From UBA5336 sp039818165 (lineage in GTDB: Bacteria; Pseudomonadota; Alphaproteobacteria; Caulobacterales; Hyphomonadaceae), in the NCBI GenBank assembly GCA_039818165.1, contig JBCBUL010000015.1, forward strand, positions 1 through 64,000: 64,000 nucleotides of DNA. Reading direction: 5' to 3'. Under the pieces are notes generated by a model. It was not told the origin of the DNA. It did not search any database and saw only the letters and a program-made list of their open reading frames with translations. Position numbers and translations under genes: made by a program. Below, piece after piece: positions 22,844 to 33,097 of this stretch (its first letter is position 1; each line of letters opens with the position of its first letter).

Positions 22844-24808
22844 CTACAGGCGCGCCTTCACGGCCTCGACCACGGCTTCAGCCGTAATGCCAAAATGCTG
22901 GTAGAGATCCTTGTAGGGGGCACTCGCGCCGAAGCTGGACATGCCGACGAAGCCGCCCTTGCGCCCAATCCAGCGGTCCCATCCGAAACGCACGCCTGCC
23001 TCTACCGCCACTTTGGGCAGCTCTGCGCCAAGCACCTCGTCCTGATAGGCTTCATCCTGGACTTCAAACAGGTCCATGCAGGGCATCGAGACCACTCGCA
23101 CGGGGACGCCATCGGCAGCGAGCGCCTTTTGGGCGTCCATGGCGATTTCAACTTCCGAGCCCGTGGCGATGATCACTGCTTTGGCGTCATCGGCGTCCGA
23201 AAGCACATAGGCGCCCCGCGCGCTGGGGTTGCCGGTGGCATCCTTGCGCTGGCTGGCGACTTTCTGGCGGGTCAGTGCCATCGTGCTCGGCCCGTCGGTG
23301 TGTTCCAGCGCCAGTTGCCAGCACTCGGCAGCTTCCACACCGTCACACGGGCGGAATACGCGCATCTTCGGCATGGCGCGCAGGGAGGCGATCTGCTCAA
23401 CCGGCTGGTGCGTTGGCCCATCTTCGCCCAGACCAATGGAGTCGTGGGTCATCACGTGAACAACCCGCAGCCCCATCAGCGCGCCAATTCGGATGGCTGC
23501 CCGGGAGTAGTCAGAAAAGATAAGGAATGTTCCGGAATAGGGGATGATGCCGCCATGGAGCGCCATGCCATTCATCGCCGCCGCCATGGCGTGTTCGCGC
23601 ACACCATAGTGGATGTAGCGTCCGGACCAGTCTTGCGGGGTTATGGGCGTGGTGACGCTGGTCTTGGTATTGTTGGACCCCGAAAGGTCGGCCGAGCCGC
23701 CCACCATTTCCGGGATGGCTTTGGTAAGGACTTCCAGCGCGGCGCCGGACCATTTGCGGGTGGCGTCGTCCTTGCCGCCCTCGATCACGCTTGTCTTATG
23801 CGCTTCCAGTTGGGCGGTGAGGTCTTCCGGAAGGACACCGTCCAGCGCGCTTTGGAATGCCCCAGCTTGGCCTGATGCATTTAGTCTGAGGCCCCAACTT
23901 GTGCGCTCGCTATCACAACGCTTACCCGCTTCCACCCAGGCAGCTTCGATCTCGCCGGGGACTTCGAATGGCGGATGGGGCCAGCCGATGTTTTCGCGGA
24001 TGCCCGCGATTTCCTCCGGGCCATAGGGGCCACCATGGGCCTTTCCGGTGCCTTCGATGGTCGGCGCGCCGTATCCAATCCGGGTTTTACAAGCGATCAT
24101 GACCGGCCGGTCCTGGGTTTTCGCCCAGCTCAGCGCGGCCTCGATCTCGACCTCGTCATGGCCGTCGATGCGCCGCGTCACCCAGCCCGAGGCGTCAAAT
24201 CGTGCGCACTGGTCGGTAGAGTCCGACAGGTCCGTACCGCCATCAATGGTCACCGCATTGTCGTCAAACAAGACAATCAGTTTGTTCAGCTTCAGGTGCC
24301 CGGCGAGCGTGATTGCTTCCTGGCTAATGCCCTCCATAAGGCAGCCGTCGCCCGCCATGACCCAGGTGTGGTGGTCAACGAGATCGTCGCCAAAGCGGGC
24401 GTTCAAATGGCGCTCGGCGATGGCCATGCCGACGGCGGTTGCGATGCCCTGGCCCAGAGGACCGGTCGTCGTTTCCACGCCCGGCGTGACGAAGTTTTCC
24501 GGGTGACCCGGCGTGCTGGCGCCGAGTTGGCGGAAATTGCGTATATCGTCGCGGCTGACGCTGTTATAACCGGTGAGGTGCAGCAGGGAATAAAGCAGCA
24601 TTGAGCCATGGCCCACCGACAGCACGAACCGGTCGCGATCGGCCCAGTCAGGCGCTTTCGGGTCGTGTTTCAAATGGCGTGTCCAGAGCGCCGTAGCGAC
24701 ATCTGCTAGACCAAGCGGCGCGCCCACATGGCCTGATTTTGCCTGCTCCACAGCATCCATTGAGAGCGCTCTGATGGCGTTGGCCATATCGCGGTTTGTA
24801 ACTGACAT
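22844..24808 (-). CDS. tkt: Transketolase
   Basis: 654 residues from the ATG at 24808, preceded by GAGGG. TPP-binding signature GDGCLMEGISQEA...FDDNAVTIDG (about 155-195), the N-terminal GHVGAPLG and HDPKAPDWADRDRFVLSVGHGSMLLY, and the C-terminal Pyr domain with FSDYSRAAIRIGAL and THDSIGLGEDGPTHQPVEQ. Transfers two-carbon ketol units in the pentose phosphate pathway. First gene of the tkt-gap-pgk-fda cluster on the minus strand; promoter at 24834-24861. Full length for the family. Confidence 0.97.
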   Translation of the reverse strand: MSVTNRDMANAIRALSMDAVEQAKSGHVGAPLGLADVATALWTRHLKHDPKAPDWADRDRFVLSVGHGSMLLYSLLHLTGYNSVSRDDIRNFRQLGASTPGHPENFVTPGVETTTGPLGQGIATAVGMAIAERHLNARFGDDLVDHHTWVMAGDGCLMEGISQEAITLAGHLKLNKLIVLFDDNAVTIDGGTDLSDSTDQCARFDASGWVTRRIDGHDEVEIEAALSWAKTQDRPVMIACKTRIGYGAPTIEGTGKAHGGPYGPEEIAGIRENIGWPHPPFEVPGEIEAAWVEAGKRCDSERTSWGLRLNASGQAGAFQSALDGVLPEDLTAQLEAHKTSVIEGGKDDATRKWSGAALEVLTKAIPEMVGGSADLSGSNNTKTSVTTPITPQDWSGRYIHYGVREHAMAAAMNGMALHGGIIPYSGTFLIFSDYSRAAIRIGALMGLRVVHVMTHDSIGLGEDGPTHQPVEQIASLRAMPKMRVFRPCDGVEAAECWQLALEHTDGPSTMALTRQKVASQRKDATGNPSARGAYVLSDADDAKAVIIATGSEVEIAMDAQKALAADGVPVRVVSMPCMDLFEVQDEAYQDEVLGAELPKVAVEAGVRFGWDRWIGRKGGFVGMSSFGASAPYKDLYQHFGITAEAVVEAVKARL

Positions 24809-24833
24809 CCCGATTCCCTCGTATTTGTGGGTC

Positions 24834-24861
24834 GATTGCGCCATGCTTTATCAAGCGTCAA
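24834..24861 (-). promoter_or_regulatory. Putative housekeeping promoter of tkt
   Basis: TTGACGC (24855-24861, a perfect -35), 13 nt, GCGCAATC (24834-24841) on the minus strand. The predicted start is about 20 nt before the tkt ATG, in the 94-nt divergent spacer. Confidence 0.5.
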
Positions 24862-24902
24862 GCGACTTGGCGGGTGAAGTTTCTAACGTTACTGGTTTTG
24901 CC

Positions 24903-25172
24903 ATGACTCGGATGGATGAGGCAGCAGCGCGACTGGATAAAGCGCTAAAGCGGCTGGAAGGCAGTCTCGACAGCTTGATGGAGCGCGCCGGAGACCCGGG
25001 TGCGCTACAGCGTGAGCGCCTTGCGCTTTTGCTCGATCGCGACAGGCTTTCAGAAGAATTGGATGCCTCTGTTGCCCGAGAAGCTGCACTGCAGGGGCTT
25101 GCCGACGAAGCGTCGGAAGCGCTGGGGTCCGCCATTGAGGAAGTGCGCGCAGCACTTTCCAGGGAAGACTAG
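24903..25172 (+). CDS. DUF4164-like coiled-coil protein
   Basis: 89 residues, almost wholly helical with heptad spacing: ARLDKALKRLEGSLDSLMERAG, then LQRERLALLLDRDRLSEELD and ASEALGSAIEEVRAAL. This fits the short DUF4164 proteins often found beside zapA in Alphaproteobacteria. Function unknown; a partner of ZapA or of division proteins is a guess based on the neighbour. The start could also be the ATG at 24912. The gene is divergent from tkt and lies 13 nt upstream of zapA. Confidence 0.75.
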   Translation: MTRMDEAAARLDKALKRLEGSLDSLMERAGDPGALQRERLALLLDRDRLSEELDASVAREAALQGLADEASEALGSAIEEVRAALSRED

Positions 25173-25185
25173 GCGGGAGCGGGGC

Positions 25186-25515
25186 GTGGCGAAGGCAGAT
25201 ATTCAGGTTTACGGTCGCGCCTACACAGTCGCCTGTGCGCCGGGGCAGGAACAGAGGTTGTCTGACCTGGGACGCGAGCTCGATGGGCGCCTGCGAAAGA
25301 TTGCGTCCGCCGTCGGGGATGTTGGTGAAGACCGGCTTTTGTTGGTGGCGGCCTTGTCCCTGCTGGATGAGTTGCATGCGGCCCGTGGCCATGCCGGGGC
25401 ATCGGCAGGCGATGTGGAAGCGAAAGCCACGGCCATTATTGAGACCGCGGTAGACCGGATCGAGGCGATCGTGGAGCGCGCCGAAACCCGCTTGCGAAAC
25501 GGCTCGACGGTTTAG
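25186..25515 (+). CDS. zapA: Cell division protein ZapA
   Basis: 109 residues from the GTG at 25186, preceded by GGGAGCGGGG. The N-terminal ZapA globular part reads VYGRAYTVACAPGQEQRLSDLGRELDGRLRKI, then a VGEDRLLLVAALSLLDEL helix, and a C-terminal coiled coil (VEAKATAIIETAVDRIEAIVERAETRL). ZapA binds FtsZ and cross-links protofilaments at the Z ring. In many bacteria a 6S RNA gene follows zapA; none is visible here, as the next gene begins 15 nt later. Confidence 0.88.
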   Translation: MAKADIQVYGRAYTVACAPGQEQRLSDLGRELDGRLRKIASAVGDVGEDRLLLVAALSLLDELHAARGHAGASAGDVEAKATAIIETAVDRIEAIVERAETRLRNGSTV

Positions 25516-25530
25516 AAAGCAAAAGATTCC

Positions 25531-25797
25531 ATGCGAAACGACGACAATCTGCAACCCTTCCTGGTGGCGTTCCCCCTCGAGGAAGGCGGCCAGCAAGTGA
25601 TGCTTGATCCCGGCTTCTTTAACGGGGCCGATGAGGTCGGACTGTTTCTTGCGGATCTGGCGCGCCACTATGCCCGTGCTTTCGTCCAATCCGGCCGCGC
25701 GCGGGATATGAATGATGCCCTCGAGCAGATGCGCGAATTTTTCCAGATTGAACTCGACACGCCCACGGATGAGGGCGAGGGCGGCAGTGTAAGCTGA
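25531..25797 (+). CDS. DUF5076-like small protein
   Basis: 88 residues: a strand segment (LQPFLVAFPLEEGGQQVMLDP) then a helix-rich part with VGLFLADLARHYARAFVQSG and ALEQMREFFQIELDTPT. It matches my recollection of short alphaproteobacterial DUF5076 proteins; no function is known. No signal peptide. It follows zapA by 15 nt, so it probably belongs to the same transcript. Confidence 0.65.
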   Translation: MRNDDNLQPFLVAFPLEEGGQQVMLDPGFFNGADEVGLFLADLARHYARAFVQSGRARDMNDALEQMREFFQIELDTPTDEGEGGSVS

Positions 25798-25909
25798 GCC
25801 TTTCAATCTGATTTCGCCATATGGACGCAGACATGCCGTAATTCAGGCGGCTTTCGCGCAATCATGACTCATGCTTAAACGGTGGTCGGGGTTGGATAGG
25901 AGGCATCCA

Positions 25910-28900
25910 ATGCGTAAGCCGCTATGGCATAAGAGCATTTTCGCTATCGGAGCCGCTATGCTCCTCGCTGCGTGCGGAAGCGGCGGAGGATCCGATACAC
26001 CGGCGGATGTCGCATCCATAGAGGACACCGAGGGCGACGTTGTTGAACGCTCCCGGCGAGACCAGAACGCTGCCAATCGCCGCGAGCGGGAACGCCAACG
26101 CATTGCAGCAGAGAACGAAGTCGACTTCACCTATTACCGATATCGCATCAATACGGCGGGAGACACGCCGGTCGCGTGCTTTGTGTTCTCAAGCCCCCTG
26201 GATGCCAACACAGACTATTCCCCCTTCATTGAATTCCGCCCCGCCTTCCAGCCTGCGCTCTCTGTGGAAGGATCCGACCTGTGTGTTGGCGGACTTGAAT
26301 TCGGCACCAGCCGTACAGCGATCCTGAAGTCGGGTTTGCCCGCCGCCGATGGTCGCGCGCTTGAGACCACCGAAGACGTGCCGATCGATTTTGCTGATCG
26401 CCCCCCATATGTCGGTTTCCGTGGTGCTGGTGTGATCCTGCCGCGCGAGGAAGCCGATGGTCTGCCAATCGAAACGGTGAATGTGGAGCAGGTGAACATC
26501 ACCGTCTCCCACGTGCCCGACAGGGTTTTGTACGACAAATCCATCGACCAGGGCGCCACCGCCCAGCAGGGCAGCTATACCTATCTGTACGGAGACCGAC
26601 GAGCCAGCGATGTGGCCGAAGAGATCTGGTCTGGCACCATGCGGGTCGATGCCCTGCAGAATGCACCGGTTACCACCGTGTTCCCACTCTCTGATGTTAT
26701 CGGGGCTCTGGAGCCAGGGGCATACTTTGTAGAAATTGAAGACGCAAAAGACTTGGCGAGCAATGCCGGGCCTCCGGCGTCTGCCAAGCGCTGGATCATG
26801 CTGACAGACTTGGCCCTGACGGCCTATCGCGGCGAACATGGTCTCGATCTTACATTGCGATCCTTGCGCGATGGCCAGGAAGTGGTGGACGCCAACGTTC
26901 AATTGGTGGCCTACAATAATGATGTTCTGGCAGAGCAACGCACCGGCGCCGATGGCCGGGTGAGCTTCGATAAGCCGATACTCGCGGGAACGGGCAATGC
27001 CGCACCGAAACTGGTCCTGGCGTATGGTGCACGCGGCGATCTGGCTGTGCTGGACTTGACCCGTGCACCTGTAGATCTGTCCGAACTGGGCACGGGTGGG
27101 CGCGCCACACCTGGACCGGTCGATGCCTATCTGTACACAGATCGCGGGATCTACCGACCGGGTGAGACGGTCTTCATCACCTCTCTCCTGCGCGACCGGG
27201 CCGCGCGCGCAATCGATGGCCGCTCCGGCCAGTTGGTCGTTTATCGGCCAAACGGATTGGAGGCTCATAAACTACGTTTCACCGAGGCCGAAGGCGGCGC
27301 TGTGGCGCTGGACTACATCATGTCACGCGACGCCGCCCGCGGTGTCTGGCGTGCCGTGCTGGAGATGGATGGATCCGGCCGTGCGGGCGAAGTCAGCTGG
27401 TCGGTCGAGGACTTTGTACCCCAGCGGATTGCCGTTGAGTTGGAGACCGACGAGGACACGCCCATCCGGGCCGGCACGACGCGTGACGTTCAGGTCAATG
27501 CGCGGTTTCTCTACGGTGCGCCGGGGGCTGGGCTTGAGGTTGCAGCGCGTGCACGCGTGCAACGCGACCCGAGCCCGTTCGAAGGCTTGGATGGTTTCAG
27601 CTTTGGACGCCATGACGAGCAGTTCCGTGAAGAACTGATCGAGCTTGGTAGTACAGTAACCGATGGTGCCGGTGTCGCCACGCTTGTTCTGGAGCCGCGT
27701 CGGCGTGGCCAGTCCAGCAGCTTTCCGCTTCGCCTCAATACGGTCGTGGATGTCGAAGAGCCCGGTGGCCGCGCCGTGAGCGAAAGCGTCCGTATTCCTT
27801 ACCGCCCGTCGCAGCTCTACCTTGGCATCAAACCTGGTTTTGAGCGCCGCGCTCCGCAAGGTGAGCCGGTCAGCTTCAAGATTGCAGCCGTGGGGGCTGA
27901 TGGTGGACTTGCTGGCACGGAATTGTCCTGGAAGCTTCTATCGATCAACTACCATTACGACTGGTATCGCGATGGCGAGCGCTGGCGCTGGCGCCGGTCG
28001 CGCACGGTCGATGAAGTGCGCGAAGGAATCCTGTCGACGGCCCAGGGAGCCACGGGCGAGATCACCGTCACGGATCTGGATTGGGGATCCTATGAACTCA
28101 TGCTCGATGGGCCGGCGGGCGCAGAGGCGTCCAAGGCATTCTATGTCGGTTGGGGCGGCAGCGTGTCCGATGACGGCGTTGAAGCGCCAGACCGGGTCGA
28201 AGTCTCGATGGTCGATGATTCTGTCTTGCCCGGTCGCAATGCAGAATTCGTGATCGTACCGCCCTATGATGGTGAAGCGCAGATCGTCGTTGCCACAGAC
28301 CGCATCCTGACAGTTGAAACCCGTCCGGTAACGGCAGAGGGCACTCGCGTGACCCTGCCGGTGAGCGAGGACTGGGGCGAGGGTGCCTATGTCATGGTGA
28401 GCGTGTTTACGGCGCGCGATCCTGTTCTGGACGCCAAACCCCGACGAGCCGTGGGCGTCGTTTATGCCCCCGTGGATATGGGCGAGCGTACATTTGACCT
28501 GGCGATTAATGCGCCTGATGTCGTGCGCCCGGATCGCGAACAGCTGATCGAGGTGGAGATCACAGGCGGCCCCCGCCAACCAGTGTTCCTGACGCTGGCG
28601 GCGGTAGATGAAGGCATCTTGCAACTGACCAAGTTCCAGAGTCCCGACCCGGTTTCTTACTTCTTTGGGAAGAAGGCGCTCGGCGTGTCGCTCTATGACG
28701 ATTACGGACGCCTCCTGGACCCGAATCTTGGACTGCCTGCTGAAGTCCGCTCCGGCGGTGACCAATTGGGCGGCGAGGGCTTGTCCGTTGTCCCGACCAA
28801 GAGTGTGGCCCTGTTCAGCGGGATCGTGGATGTGGGGCGCTCCGGATCGGCAAAGGTCCGGTTTGATGTGCCCGACTTCAACGGCGAGCTCCGTCTGATG

Positions 28901-30871
28901 GCCGTGGCTTGGTCCGAAGAAGGCCTCGGATCAGCATCCCGGCCGATCACTGTGCGCGATCCTGCGCCCGCGGAACTGATACTCCCACGCTTTCTTGCGC
29001 CAGGAGATGAGGCTGTTGTGACCGCCAGCCTGGACAATGTGGAGCTCTCCACTGGCGAGTTCGTGGCCAATGTCACGGGTGCTGGCAACGTCACACCCCT
29101 CGATGGTAACATCTCGCGCACACTTCCCCAGGGCCAGCGTGCGGATGTCCCCGTTCGGATTTCGGCGGGCGATGAGGGCATTTCGCGCCTGCGTCTGGCC
29201 GTGAATGGGCCGGACAATTTCGGCGCAGATCGCGAGTACCAAATCCAGACGCGGTCTCCTTACTTGCCGATCACTCGAATTGATTCCGAACTGATGTCGT
29301 CGGGTGAGACGTTTGCCCTGTCCCGGGACATGGTTGATGGCCTTGTTCCGGGCTCCGTTGATGTCGTGGTCAGCTACTCAAGCCTGCCGGTGGATGAGAA
29401 CGCCCTCTATGCATCGCTGGCGCGCTATCCCTATGGCTGCACGGAGCAGACAATCAGCCGGGCTATGCCGTTGATCTATGCTGAGCAGCTTGTCGCGCTT
29501 GGAGCCGACGGAGACGCTGCTGAAGCCCGCACGGAAGTGCAGGCCGCGATCAATCGCGTGTTGAACCGACAATCGGCTGACGGGGCCTTTGGTCTTTGGC
29601 GCGAAGGAGACCGCAGCGTATCGCCCTGGCTTGGCGCTTTCACCACGGACTTCCTCTATCGCGCCAAGGCGGCCGGGTATTCGGTGCCAAACGAAGCTCT
29701 CGACCGGGCTTCAGATGCCCTGCAAACCATTGCTTCGGGCGATGCATGGCGCGTCTATGGCTATGATACGGATGTTTGGGAAAGCCGTTGGCACAACGAT
29801 ACCCAAGCTAAGTTGATGGACCGTTCTGCGCCGTATGCGCTTTACGTGCTGGCCCAGTCTGGTCAAGCTGACGTCTCCAGATTGCGCTACCTTCATGATC
29901 GTGAACTCGACGACATGGAAAGCCCGCTCGCCCAGGCGCAACTCGGCGCGGCCCTAGCCCTGATGGGCGACCGGTCCCGCGCGCTCAATGCGTTCTCGGC
30001 AGCAGAGGCCGGGCTCGGCTATGACAATGACGGCGACTACTATCAGACGCCCCTGCGCGATATCGCTGCAATCCTTGCACTTGCCCACGAGGCAGAGTTG
30101 GAAAGCGTGGTGGAGCGCCTGGCGGAACGACTCGGCAGTGATATCCCTGACCCCAGCGAGCTTACAACACAGGAGAAAGCCTTCCTCTTGCTGGCCGTAA
30201 ACGCGCTGACGGGCGGCGATGCTGACGCCTTTCAGATGAAAGTCGAAGGGTTAGGGCGCGGCAACGACAATGATCGGCGCTACCGGATCGCGGAAAGCCA
30301 GATTTCGCCCGATGTGACTTTCACCTACGAAGGCGATGCACCGGTGTATCGCACGGTGTTTGTGACTGGCAGCCCCGTGGAAGCCCCACCACCGATCTCG
30401 TCCCGACTGGACATTACGAAACGGTACTTCGACCTTCGGGGCCGCGCCGTAGACCTTGGCAATGTTGACCAGGGTGATCAGATCGTCACTGTGATAACCC
30501 TTGATCCAGGTGAGCGGCGCACCAATCCGCTTATCGTAGCGGACTTGTTGCCGGCTGGCTTCGAAATCGAAACAATCCTTCGTCCGGCCGATGGCCGCCG
30601 GGAGGGCACCGATGACGGCGCATTTGCCTGGATTGGCGCAATTGCACAGCCAAAGACTGCCGAAGCCCGTGATGACAGGTTTGTCGCCGCAATCGATGTG
30701 CGCTCCCAGAATCGCACATTGGCCTATGTGGTACGGGCCATGACGCCGGGCCAGTTCGCCGTGCCCGGAGCTGTTGCGGAAGACATGTACCGTCCGCTGG
30801 TTCAGGCGCGTTCGCGCGCCAGTGCGCTTAGCGTCAATGCAGTCAGCGGCGGACCCGGCGGCGGTCAGTAA
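25910..30871 (+). CDS. Alpha-2-macroglobulin family lipoprotein with thioester
   Basis: 1653 residues from the ATG at 25910, preceded by AGGAGG (25899-25904); the in-frame ATG at 25871 would place extra basic residues before the signal. A lipoprotein signal ends in LLAAC. The body is a series of MG domains (VDAYLYTDRGIYRPGETVFITSLLRD marks MG3-like), and the thioester CTEQ is intact (C1177-Q1180, in YPYGCTEQ), followed by the helical thioester domain. Such proteins trap proteases covalently in the periplasm, guarding the envelope. It is followed 1 nt later by pbpC, the usual partner, consistent with repair plus protease trapping. Confidence 0.93.
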   Translation: MRKPLWHKSIFAIGAAMLLAACGSGGGSDTPADVASIEDTEGDVVERSRRDQNAANRRERERQRIAAENEVDFTYYRYRINTAGDTPVACFVFSSPLDANTDYSPFIEFRPAFQPALSVEGSDLCVGGLEFGTSRTAILKSGLPAADGRALETTEDVPIDFADRPPYVGFRGAGVILPREEADGLPIETVNVEQVNITVSHVPDRVLYDKSIDQGATAQQGSYTYLYGDRRASDVAEEIWSGTMRVDALQNAPVTTVFPLSDVIGALEPGAYFVEIEDAKDLASNAGPPASAKRWIMLTDLALTAYRGEHGLDLTLRSLRDGQEVVDANVQLVAYNNDVLAEQRTGADGRVSFDKPILAGTGNAAPKLVLAYGARGDLAVLDLTRAPVDLSELGTGGRATPGPVDAYLYTDRGIYRPGETVFITSLLRDRAARAIDGRSGQLVVYRPNGLEAHKLRFTEAEGGAVALDYIMSRDAARGVWRAVLEMDGSGRAGEVSWSVEDFVPQRIAVELETDEDTPIRAGTTRDVQVNARFLYGAPGAGLEVAARARVQRDPSPFEGLDGFSFGRHDEQFREELIELGSTVTDGAGVATLVLEPRRRGQSSSFPLRLNTVVDVEEPGGRAVSESVRIPYRPSQLYLGIKPGFERRAPQGEPVSFKIAAVGADGGLAGTELSWKLLSINYHYDWYRDGERWRWRRSRTVDEVREGILSTAQGATGEITVTDLDWGSYELMLDGPAGAEASKAFYVGWGGSVSDDGVEAPDRVEVSMVDDSVLPGRNAEFVIVPPYDGEAQIVVATDRILTVETRPVTAEGTRVTLPVSEDWGEGAYVMVSVFTARDPVLDAKPRRAVGVVYAPVDMGERTFDLAINAPDVVRPDREQLIEVEITGGPRQPVFLTLAAVDEGILQLTKFQSPDPVSYFFGKKALGVSLYDDYGRLLDPNLGLPAEVRSGGDQLGGEGLSVVPTKSVALFSGIVDVGRSGSAKVRFDVPDFNGELRLMAVAWSEEGLGSASRPITVRDPAPAELILPRFLAPGDEAVVTASLDNVELSTGEFVANVTGAGNVTPLDGNISRTLPQGQRADVPVRISAGDEGISRLRLAVNGPDNFGADREYQIQTRSPYLPITRIDSELMSSGETFALSRDMVDGLVPGSVDVVVSYSSLPVDENALYASLARYPYGCTEQTISRAMPLIYAEQLVALGADGDAAEARTEVQAAINRVLNRQSADGAFGLWREGDRSVSPWLGAFTTDFLYRAKAAGYSVPNEALDRASDALQTIASGDAWRVYGYDTDVWESRWHNDTQAKLMDRSAPYALYVLAQSGQADVSRLRYLHDRELDDMESPLAQAQLGAALALMGDRSRALNAFSAAEAGLGYDNDGDYYQTPLRDIAAILALAHEAELESVVERLAERLGSDIPDPSELTTQEKAFLLLAVNALTGGDADAFQMKVEGLGRGNDNDRRYRIAESQISPDVTFTYEGDAPVYRTVFVTGSPVEAPPPISSRLDITKRYFDLRGRAVDLGNVDQGDQIVTVITLDPGERRTNPLIVADLLPAGFEIETILRPADGRREGTDDGAFAWIGAIAQPKTAEARDDRFVAAIDVRSQNRTLAYVVRAMTPGQFAVPGAVAEDMYRPLVQARSRASALSVNAVSGGPGGGQ

Positions 30872-30872
30872 T

Positions 30873-32969
30873 ATGACGAGCTGGACGCAGCGGTTTCGCG
30901 GGCGTCTCTCGGGCGTGCGCTGGCGTCGTGTCGGCTGGGTTGTCCTGGCGATCGTGTTCAGCGTTCTTGCGTTGGACCGAGTGTTCCCGCCGCCGCTCGA
31001 GCGCGGCGAACACCTCAGCCAATGGGTCACAGATCGTGATGGGAGGCCCCTTCGAGCCTTCCCGACAGCTGAGGGACGCTGGCGATTGCCGGCCGATCTC
31101 GATGAGGTCGACCCGGTCTTCCTCGAGGCACTTCTCGCTGTCGAAGACAAGCGCTTTTATGCCCATTCTGGCGTAGACTGGATCGCAATGGTCCGGGCGG
31201 CTGTGACAAGCGCCAATGCCGGGCGCGTTGTCTCCGGCGGTTCTACGATTACCATGCAGACCGCCCGGCTTTTGGAGCCTCGCCCGCGCACGATCGGCTC
31301 GAAGCTGATTGAGATGGTGCGCGCCCATCAGATTGAGGCGCGTCTCTCAAAGGATGAGATCCTTGAGCTTTATCTGACGCTGGCGCCCTATGGCGGCAAT
31401 CTGGAAGGTGTGCGCGCGGCGAGCTGGAGCTATTTTGGTCATGGTCCGGACAGGCTTGGCGATGACGAAATCGCGCTGTTGATTGCGCTGCCCCAAAGCC
31501 CGGAGCGTCGCCGGCCCGACCGGCAACCCGATGGCGCAAAAACCGGCCGGGCGGTGATCGCGGCGAAACTGGAGGGCTTCGGCGTGCTCACCGCTCAAAG
31601 GGCTGATGAGGTGCGGTCCGCGGCGCTGCCAGAGATACGACACCACTTTCCGAGCCACGCCTGGCATGCCGCCGCAACGGCGCGGCGCATACGCCGGGGT
31701 GGGGGCTTTGATGTTCGCACCAGTCTCGACGGCCCGCTCCAATTAGAGCTCGAATCTTTGCTGGCCGCGCGCACGGACGCTCTTCCAGCCGATGTTCAGA
31801 TGTCCGCGCTGGTTGTGCACACGCCTAGCCGCTGCATTCGCGCGCTTGTTGGTTCTGCAAACCGGCGAAGACCCGGAGGGTGGATGAATCTGACGGCCCA
31901 GCCACGTTCTCCCGGATCTACGCTGAAACCCTTCATCTATGCGATGGCGTTTGATGACGGGATAGCCGCGCCCGGAACCGTGATATCAGATCTGCCCAAG
32001 CGCTTCGCGGCTTACCAGCCGGAGAATTTTGACCGGTCGTTCCGTGGTGACGTGACGATTGCGGAGGCCTTGCAGCATTCGTTGAACGTGCCGGCGGTTC
32101 TTGCTCTTGCCGAGGTAGGCCCAGCCAGGTTTTCGGCGAACCTCTCCCTGTCCGGGGCCCATCCGCAGCTGAATGGCGGGGCGGAAACCGAAGCGGGGCT
32201 CGCAATCGCACTGGGTGGAGCAGGGCTCTCGGCCCAGGACCTCGCCTTACTCTATGCAGCATTGGCCGAGGAGGGGATTGCAAAGCCGCTTTGCTGGCTG
32301 GAAGACGAAGATCAATCCGGGGATGGCCATCGACTGGTGAGCGCCCAGAACGCGGAGAGCATTCTCTCGATACTGCGCCGGGCGCCAACACCCGGCGGAC
32401 GTATGCCAGGCCGACTGACGGAGAATGCCCCCGAGATCGCATTCAAGACCGGCACGTCCTACGGGTTTCGCGATGCTTGGGCGGCTGGTGTGGTTGGCGA
32501 CCTTGCCCTCGTCGTTTGGGTCGGCCGGGCCGATGGGGCGCCTCGGCCAGGGGAGACTGGCCGCACGGCGGCCCTGCCGCTTCTGTTCGAGATCGCTGAT
32601 CGTGCAGTGCATCATTTGGGGGAGGAATCTGCCCAGGAGCAGACCCAGGACAGTGTTTCTTCGGCGCCGCCGCGCGGGGCCCAGCGCACTTTCGAAACCG
32701 CTGGCCCGCCACAAATTCTCTTTCCCCCGGCTGGCGCGGACCTTTGGGCCGGTGACCTTAACGGTCGGGCAGCCAAGGCTTTTGTCATGTCCGGGCGCGG
32801 CGATGGTGAACTGACCTGGTACATTGATGGCAAACAAGCCGAGGAGGACGCTGCTGGGCTACCCCTATGGCGGCCAGAACGTGCTGGATTTTATCAGATA
32901 TCCGCCGTGGACCCCGACGGCCGAACGTCGCGCGTAACCGTACGTGTCATTGGCCTGCCACCAGCCTGA
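30873..32969 (+). CDS. pbpC: Penicillin-binding protein 1C
   Basis: 698 residues from the ATG at 30873, 1 nt after the alpha-2-macroglobulin stop. One N-terminal membrane helix (about 17-37), then the GT51 transglycosylase domain with AVEDKRFYAHSGVDW and GGSTITMQTARLL, then the transpeptidase domain with SPGSTLKP (S349, K352) and FKTGTSYGFRDA. The last ~85 residues are the PBP1C-specific C-terminal domain (DPDGRTSRVTVRV end). Makes and cross-links glycan strands in the periplasm. Cotranscribed with its upstream neighbour. Confidence 0.94.
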   Translation: MTSWTQRFRGRLSGVRWRRVGWVVLAIVFSVLALDRVFPPPLERGEHLSQWVTDRDGRPLRAFPTAEGRWRLPADLDEVDPVFLEALLAVEDKRFYAHSGVDWIAMVRAAVTSANAGRVVSGGSTITMQTARLLEPRPRTIGSKLIEMVRAHQIEARLSKDEILELYLTLAPYGGNLEGVRAASWSYFGHGPDRLGDDEIALLIALPQSPERRRPDRQPDGAKTGRAVIAAKLEGFGVLTAQRADEVRSAALPEIRHHFPSHAWHAAATARRIRRGGGFDVRTSLDGPLQLELESLLAARTDALPADVQMSALVVHTPSRCIRALVGSANRRRPGGWMNLTAQPRSPGSTLKPFIYAMAFDDGIAAPGTVISDLPKRFAAYQPENFDRSFRGDVTIAEALQHSLNVPAVLALAEVGPARFSANLSLSGAHPQLNGGAETEAGLAIALGGAGLSAQDLALLYAALAEEGIAKPLCWLEDEDQSGDGHRLVSAQNAESILSILRRAPTPGGRMPGRLTENAPEIAFKTGTSYGFRDAWAAGVVGDLALVVWVGRADGAPRPGETGRTAALPLLFEIADRAVHHLGEESAQEQTQDSVSSAPPRGAQRTFETAGPPQILFPPAGADLWAGDLNGRAAKAFVMSGRGDGELTWYIDGKQAEEDAAGLPLWRPERAGFYQISAVDPDGRTSRVTVRVIGLPPA

Positions 32970-33097
32970 CAGGCGAAGAACCGTGTCCCTCGCGAAACAG
33001 TGATCAGGCTTTTGCATCTGTGACTGTACGTGCCGTTGGCATTTTTGATCCCAGGCCGCATATGGACGTGAACGAACAAAGTAAACGAGTCGTCTAA

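Noticed and set aside
25516..25530. 6S RNA gene expected after zapA
   Set aside because: Only 15 nt separate zapA from the next gene; no room for the RNA.
26189..27268. 359-codon minus-strand open frame
   Set aside because: Antisense to the alpha-2-macroglobulin gene, no recognisable domain.
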